Shown piece after piece: positions 61,441 through 64,000 of a stretch of DNA of 64,000 nt. Position 1 is the first letter of the stretch, and the number at the start of each line of letters is the position of its first letter. Where the stretch lies: assembly GCA_963700375.1 (NCBI GenBank), contig CAVOXF010000003.1, positions 124,001-188,000 on the forward strand, written 5' to 3'. A program made the position numbers and the translations under genes. The notes under the pieces were generated by a model that was not told the origin of the DNA, ran no database searches, and worked only from the letters and a program-made list of their open reading frames with translations. Source of the DNA: JAHEEL01 sp963700375. Lineage in GTDB: Bacteria > Actinomycetota > Acidimicrobiia > Spongiisociales > UBA5794.

Positions 61441-63501
61441 TCAGAAGATCATGAACAGCACGGCGACGATGACCACGCCGGCAAAACTGATTGCTACGTA
61501 CTGCTGGACCCGTCCTGTGAACGCTTTGCGCAGGAACGAACCGGTAGCGCCGGTTCCCGCGCTCAACGTGTTGAACACGCCGTCGACCGCACGTTGATCG
61601 AACGCGTTCACCACGTCTGCGGTGTGTTTGGCTCCGCCTGCGGCCAGGTTCGGAACGGCGTCGACCACGTGCTCGTCGACCCACAGCGTTCCATCAGCCA
61701 GCGGTCCCATGGTCGGCCGAACGATGCCATCCATGTAGAAGTCGTCGACGTAGTACTTGTGGTCGAGCAGGGGATAGAGCACGGGGATGCTGAATTCGTC
61801 GCGTTCTGCCTGGGTCGCCTTCGGGCGGTACAGAGAGAAGCCGACGGCGAGGGCGATCAGCACCACGGGCGTGACGATCGCGATCAGCCCCCAACTCGGG
61901 GCTTCGAAGTGGTGCTCCATGATCGGGAAGGCCCGCACCGTCACCCAGTCGGTGAACACGTGCGTGAGTCCGGGTGCGTTGAGAAGGCCGGTCACCGCGG
62001 CGAACCCCGCGAGGATCACCAGCGGCACGGTCATGATCTTCGGAGACTCGTGCGGTTTGCCGTGGCCCTGGTACGCGCCGAAGAAGGTCAGCGAGACGGC
62101 ACGGGCCATGTAGAACGCGGTGATGAACGCCCCGGCGATCGAGAGCACCACCATGAACCACGCGGCAGCGGTCGGATCCTCAGACGCGTTGTAGTAGGCC
62201 GACGCGATGATCTCATCCTTCGACCAGAACCCGGCGAACGGGAACAGCCCCACGAGTGCCGCGGTGCCGATCATGAACGTCCAGAACGTGGCCGGGAGGT
62301 ACTTCCGCAGACCGCCCATGTCCGACATGTTGTTCGAATGGACGGCGTGAATGACCGAGCCTGCGCCGAGGAACAGCAGCGACTTGAAGAACGCGTGGGT
62401 GAACAGGTGGAACAGGCCTGCGGTGTAGGCCCCGACGCCCATCGCCGCCATCATGTAGCCCAACTGGCTGACGGTGGAGTAGGCCAGCACCTTCTTGATG
62501 TCGTTCTGGACGAGCGCCAGCAACCCCATGAAGAACAGCGTGATCGCTCCGATGATGGTGATGATCCAGGAGACACCGCCGCCGTATTCGGGTAGTTGGT
62601 AGAACGGGAACAGTCGGGCGATGAGGTAGATACCCGCCGTGACCATGGTCGCGGCGTGCATGAGCGCCGATACCGGGGTCGGACCGGCCATGGCGTCGGG
62701 CAGCCAGACGTGGAACGGGAACTGGGCGCTCTTGCCCATCGCGCCGACGAAGAGGGCGAGGCCGGCCCAGAAGCCGAACTGGGCGAGCGTCGAGTTGCCG
62801 CCGGTCATCGTCTCGAAGATCTCGGAGAACTGGAACGATCCTGCCGACAGGGCCATGATGATCGCCCCGATGAACAGGCCGGCGTCTGCGACCTTGTTGA
62901 CGATGAAGGCCTTGTTGCCGGCGTCGACGTTGTCGAAATCCTCCCAGTAGTGGGCGATGAGGAGATACGAGGACACGCCGACGAGCTCCCAGCCGACGAT
63001 CAGTTGGATGAGGTTGGGCGCCGAGACGAGCACCAGCATCCCGCCGGCGAACAGTGAGAACGACGCAAAGAACCAGGTGTAGCGCACGTCGCCCTTCATG
63101 TATCCGTTGGCATAGACGAATACGAGAAAACCGACGACGCCGACGAGGAAGTACATCATGATGGAGAGGCCATCGACGACCCAGCCCCACTCGAGGGTGA
63201 AGGCCCCGATCTTCCCGATCTCGATGGCGCCTTCGTAGATGATGCCTTCCTGGAGGTTCACCCACGCGAGGGCCGTGCCGTAGACGGCAACGAACGCCAT
63301 CCCGAACGTCGCCATTCCCCATCCCTTCAGGGGTGAGCGCTTGCCGAAGAAGACGATGAGGAACGTGATGACCAGCGGGACGACGACGACCAGCCACGCC
63401 CACTCGGCGAGCCAACCGCCGTCGCCGGCGTGGATCTCGCGTTCGCCCTCCTCTGAGAAGAGCAAGAATCCGGTGACCATCGGAGTGAGTGAAGCAAACA
63501 T
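61441..63501 (-). CDS. nuoL: NADH-quinone oxidoreductase subunit L
   Basis: 686 residues, the distal proton-pumping subunit with the long lateral helix. GKSAQFPFHVWLPDAMAGPT and NDIKKVLAYSTVSQLGYMMA are diagnostic. The ATG at 63501 shares a base with the nuoK stop (TGATG); the upstream frame overlaps nuoK and is not used. Confidence 0.97.
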   Translation of the reverse strand: MFASLTPMVTGFLLFSEEGEREIHAGDGGWLAEWAWLVVVVPLVITFLIVFFGKRSPLKGWGMATFGMAFVAVYGTALAWVNLQEGIIYEGAIEIGKIGAFTLEWGWVVDGLSIMMYFLVGVVGFLVFVYANGYMKGDVRYTWFFASFSLFAGGMLVLVSAPNLIQLIVGWELVGVSSYLLIAHYWEDFDNVDAGNKAFIVNKVADAGLFIGAIIMALSAGSFQFSEIFETMTGGNSTLAQFGFWAGLALFVGAMGKSAQFPFHVWLPDAMAGPTPVSALMHAATMVTAGIYLIARLFPFYQLPEYGGGVSWIITIIGAITLFFMGLLALVQNDIKKVLAYSTVSQLGYMMAAMGVGAYTAGLFHLFTHAFFKSLLFLGAGSVIHAVHSNNMSDMGGLRKYLPATFWTFMIGTAALVGLFPFAGFWSKDEIIASAYYNASEDPTAAAWFMVVLSIAGAFITAFYMARAVSLTFFGAYQGHGKPHESPKIMTVPLVILAGFAAVTGLLNAPGLTHVFTDWVTVRAFPIMEHHFEAPSWGLIAIVTPVVLIALAVGFSLYRPKATQAERDEFSIPVLYPLLDHKYYVDDFYMDGIVRPTMGPLADGTLWVDEHVVDAVPNLAAGGAKHTADVVNAFDQRAVDGVFNTLSAGTGATGSFLRKAFTGRVQQYVAISFAGVVIVAVLFMIF

Positions 63502-63806
63502 CAGTACCTCATCACATCCAGGTCGTCGACATCCGCCGTACGACGATTCCGGAAGATCATGAGCACGATGGCGATACCGATCCCGACCTCGGCGGCGGCG
63601 AGGGCAATGATGAACAGCGCCATCACCTGCCCGGCGCTCGATACATCGGCCAGGTATACGTCGAAGGCCACGAGGTTCACGTTGACGGCCGCCAGCATCA
63701 CCTCGACCGACGCCAGCACGAGCACCGCGTTCCTCCGGGTCAGCACGCCGTAGAGACCGATCGAGAAGAGGGCCGCACCCAGAAGAGCGAACTGCACGAC
63801 GGTCAT
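63501..63806 (-). CDS. nuoK: NADH-quinone oxidoreductase subunit K
   Basis: 101 residues, three membrane helices with the conserved Glu residues in LASVEVMLAAVN and ALAAAEVGIGIAI. It overlaps nuoJ in an ATGA. Confidence 0.97.
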   Translation of the reverse strand: MTVVQFALLGAALFSIGLYGVLTRRNAVLVLASVEVMLAAVNVNLVAFDVYLADVSSAGQVMALFIIALAAAEVGIGIAIVLMIFRNRRTADVDDLDVMRY

Positions 63807-64000
63807 GTCCCACCCTCCTCAGACGGATCCCGCCGTGCCAGGGTGATGCCTCCGATGAGGGCCGCGAGGAGAACGAACGATACGACCTCGAACGGGACGA
63901 CCCAGTTCGTGAACAGTGCCTCGCCGATCGAGACGGTCCTCGTTGCCTCATCGGGAAGCGGGATGGCTTCGGCGCCGAACGAAGCGATCAACGCCCAGGC
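63803..64000 (-). CDS. nuoJ: NADH-quinone oxidoreductase subunit J, 5' end beyond the window
   Basis: Only the last 65 residues are present: an extracytoplasmic segment (PLPDEATRTVSIGEALFTNW), the final membrane helix PFEVVSFVLLAALIGGITLA and a charged tail. Position before nuoK and sequence agree with NuoJ. Confidence 0.88.
   Translation of the reverse strand, partial: AWALIASFGAEAIPLPDEATRTVSIGEALFTNWVVPFEVVSFVLLAALIGGITLARRDPSEEGGT

Overview
This window is a high-G+C actinobacterial chromosome segment dominated by the core translation and transcription gene block. Nearly everything from position 10.4 kb rightward is on the minus strand, so transcription runs from right to left. The gene order (tRNA-Tyr/Thr/Met, tuf, rpmG, a HadA-HadB-like dehydratase, tRNA-Trp, secE, nusG, rplK, rplA, rplJ, rplL, rpoB, rpoC, then rpsL, rpsG, fusA, tuf and the S10/spc genes) is that of Actinobacteria. 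The rpmG-hadAB-trnW-secE-nusG stretch resembles the mycobacterial order. A deep-branching class such as Acidimicrobiia seems likely, but the sequence alone does not prove this.

Region 1 (1 to about 17.4 kb) is a polyol or short-sugar catabolic island. It holds a split dihydroxyacetone kinase (dhaK, partial dhaL), a divergent PfkB kinase, and a second two-domain DhaK-DhaL kinase. Next come a triosephosphate-isomerase homologue, an RpiB homologue, a Gfo/Idh/MocA dehydrogenase and a TIM-barrel isomerase/epimerase-like enzyme. A complete ABC importer of the rhizobial GlpSTPQUV (glycerol) type follows. The kinase/TIM/RpiB trio matches the known route L-erythrulose -> L-erythrulose-1-P -> D-erythrulose-4-P -> D-erythrose-4-P, so tetrose or tetritol catabolism is the best reading. 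Both promoter regions carry TGCAC-type palindromic sites. No regulator gene is visible. A YdeI-like gene and a lipoprotein gene interrupt the island.

Region 2 (17.5 to 36.1 kb) is the str-S10-spc supercluster, rpsL to secY-adk-map, followed by a Tat translocase pair. The usual infA-rpmJ-rpsM-rpsK-rpsD-rpoA genes do not follow map. S3 carries a long acidic tail with twelve consecutive 9-residue repeats. A sigma-A-like promoter and a leader hairpin precede rpsL.

Region 3 (36.1 to 39.4 kb) is a small accessory patch: a membrane protein, a META-like lipoprotein, a LapA-like protein, an unknown protein and an M50 protease. It sits between rpoC and rpsL and starts with a 63-bp repeat also found at 3.6 kb.

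Region 4 (39.4 to 56.0 kb) holds rpoC, rpoB, rplL, rplJ (with a leader RNA and a tandemly repeated acidic tail), a metallo-beta-lactamase-fold gene, rplA, rplK, nusG, a frameshifted secE, tRNA-Trp, an ECF sigma/anti-sigma pair, hadAB, rpmG, a second tuf and three tRNAs. The two tuf copies lie in 1,316-bp direct repeats that appear to differ at one base. Their codon usage is strikingly unlike that of their neighbours.

Region 5 (56.1 to 64 kb) holds htpX, a frameshifted MidA-like methyltransferase, and nuoN, nuoM, nuoL, nuoK and partial nuoJ of respiratory complex I. The single-base shifts in secE and midA may be sequencing errors.
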